Of a stretch of 33,269 bases of DNA, positions 32,788-33,269 are shown one piece after another. The notes beneath the pieces are model-generated. The model had not been told where the DNA came from. It saw only the letters and a program-made list of their open reading frames with translations, and did not search any database. The stretch's first letter is position 1. Every line of letters begins with the position of its first letter. The position numbers and the translations under genes were made by a program. The DNA is from Nostoc linckia z4 (GTDB lineage Bacteria > Cyanobacteriota > Cyanobacteriia > Cyanobacteriales > Nostocaceae): the NCBI RefSeq assembly GCF_002608075.1, contig NZ_LAHA01000075.1, forward strand, positions 1 through 33,269. The letters run 5' to 3'.

Positions 32788-32880
32788 TGCGATAATTCCA
32801 ATACATTTAGTCTAAATCCACAAAAGCGATCGCACCTTTTCTCAACCCTCCACATTCCATAAAATTATCCTGCTATCAGG

Positions 32881-33058
32881 TTTTGAACTTGCAAATCAAG
32901 TTTTGGACTTCTAAATCAAGTTTTGGACTTCTAAATCAAGTTTTGGATTTCTAAATCAAGTTTTGGACTTCTAAATCAAGTTTTGGACTTCTAAATCAAG
33001 TTTTGGACTTCTAAATCAAGTTTTGGACTTCTAAATCAAGTTTTGGACTTCTAAATCA
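32881..33058. repeat. 20-bp minisatellite, nine tandem copies
   Basis: A 20-base unit TTTTGGACTTCTAAATCAAG is repeated nine times in perfect register. The first copy has three changes, the fourth one and the last a changed end. There are no spacers and no ORF; 20 is not a multiple of 3. Stop codons occur in the array. Confidence 0.97.
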
Positions 33059-33269
33059 GCTATAACAGCAATTTTCAAGACGACGTTGTAGGCGCAGAAC
33101 GCAACACGGTTCGGATAAGCAGTATGAACTTCCCTTGTGGTCTGGAAAAAAGTTAATGGTTCGACCCTTCTCTACGAGAGGCTTCTCTACGAGAGGCTTC
33201 TCTACGAGAGGCTTCGCCAACGCCAACGCCAACGACAAAGCTCAGGACAGGCAAGCTCACCAACCGGGG
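33059..33269. repeat. 15-bp tandem units and interspersed repeat at right edge
   Basis: Three copies of CTTCTCTACGAGAGG (33168-33212), each with the palindrome TCTCTACGAGA inside, are followed by CGCCAACGCCAACG. The family matches the repeat at 24905-24950 in inverted orientation. A 60-residue minus-strand ORF here only translates the repeat (VEKPLVEKPLVEK) and is not annotated. Confidence 0.85.

Noticed and set aside
32881..33058. CRISPR array
   Set aside because: The 20-base units are directly tandem with no unique spacers, and no cas gene is present.
33056..33238. 60-residue minus-strand ORF with PLVEK repeats
   Set aside because: It is the translation of the 15-bp tandem repeat with no independent support.

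Overview
The window comes from a filamentous, most likely heterocyst-type (Nostocales) cyanobacterium. The evidence is gene content (biliverdin reductase, D1 of photosystem II, the photosystem II assembly protein Psb34, a CruA-type lycopene cyclase, a ThiO-ThiG fusion), many HIP1 octamers (GCGATCGC) and abundant short tandem heptamer repeats, which are typical of these genomes. I see no transposase, tRNA, rRNA or CRISPR array.

Layout. 1-2135: a heptamer array, then bvdR and map. 2384-7016: a membrane pentapeptide-repeat protein, a methyltransferase and a large TPR protein. 7331-8090: a MITE-like element, psb34 with its terminator, and a composite repeat. 8091-13484: a minus-strand block of 2Fe-2S ferredoxin, small membrane protein and thiO/thiG; the plus-strand citramalate synthase; a structured intergenic region; and a conserved 77-residue protein. 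13645-17497: the CruA-like cyclase and a coiled-coil protein. 18533-22305: a plus-strand sulfur cluster of class V aminotransferase/cysteine desulfurase-like enzyme, SoxC-type sulfite oxidase and TauE/SafE exporter. 22464-26045: a minus-strand cluster of YraQ-type permease, TIGR03943 partner and a membrane-anchored beta-propeller protein. 26776-29303: an orphan histidine kinase convergent with a divergent psbA. 30046-32787: accessory genes (two Uma2 nucleases, an orphan ParD-like antitoxin, a HicBA pair, a DUF4926 protein). 32881-33269: minisatellites.

Most notable points. (1) The psbA gene encodes a rogue-type D1: Mn-cluster ligand positions 189, 333 and 342 are changed while TyrZ, His190 and Asp170 are kept, and both residues that hydrogen-bond the D1-side pheophytin are lost. 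It lacks the chlorophyll f synthase signature at positions 130/131. (2) A family of G-rich arm / AT core / C-rich arm repeats has no stop codon in any frame I checked. Two copies sit in frame inside thiO and cruA, encoding nearly the same peptide, and the neighbouring cimA carries a different in-frame repeat. (3) The sulfur cluster could release, oxidise and export sulfite. (4) Several MITE-like and small dispersed repeats are present, including a 41-bp palindromic insertion nested in another repeat with 8-bp direct repeats at its ends.

All calls rest on reading the sequence and on family knowledge; no database search was run.
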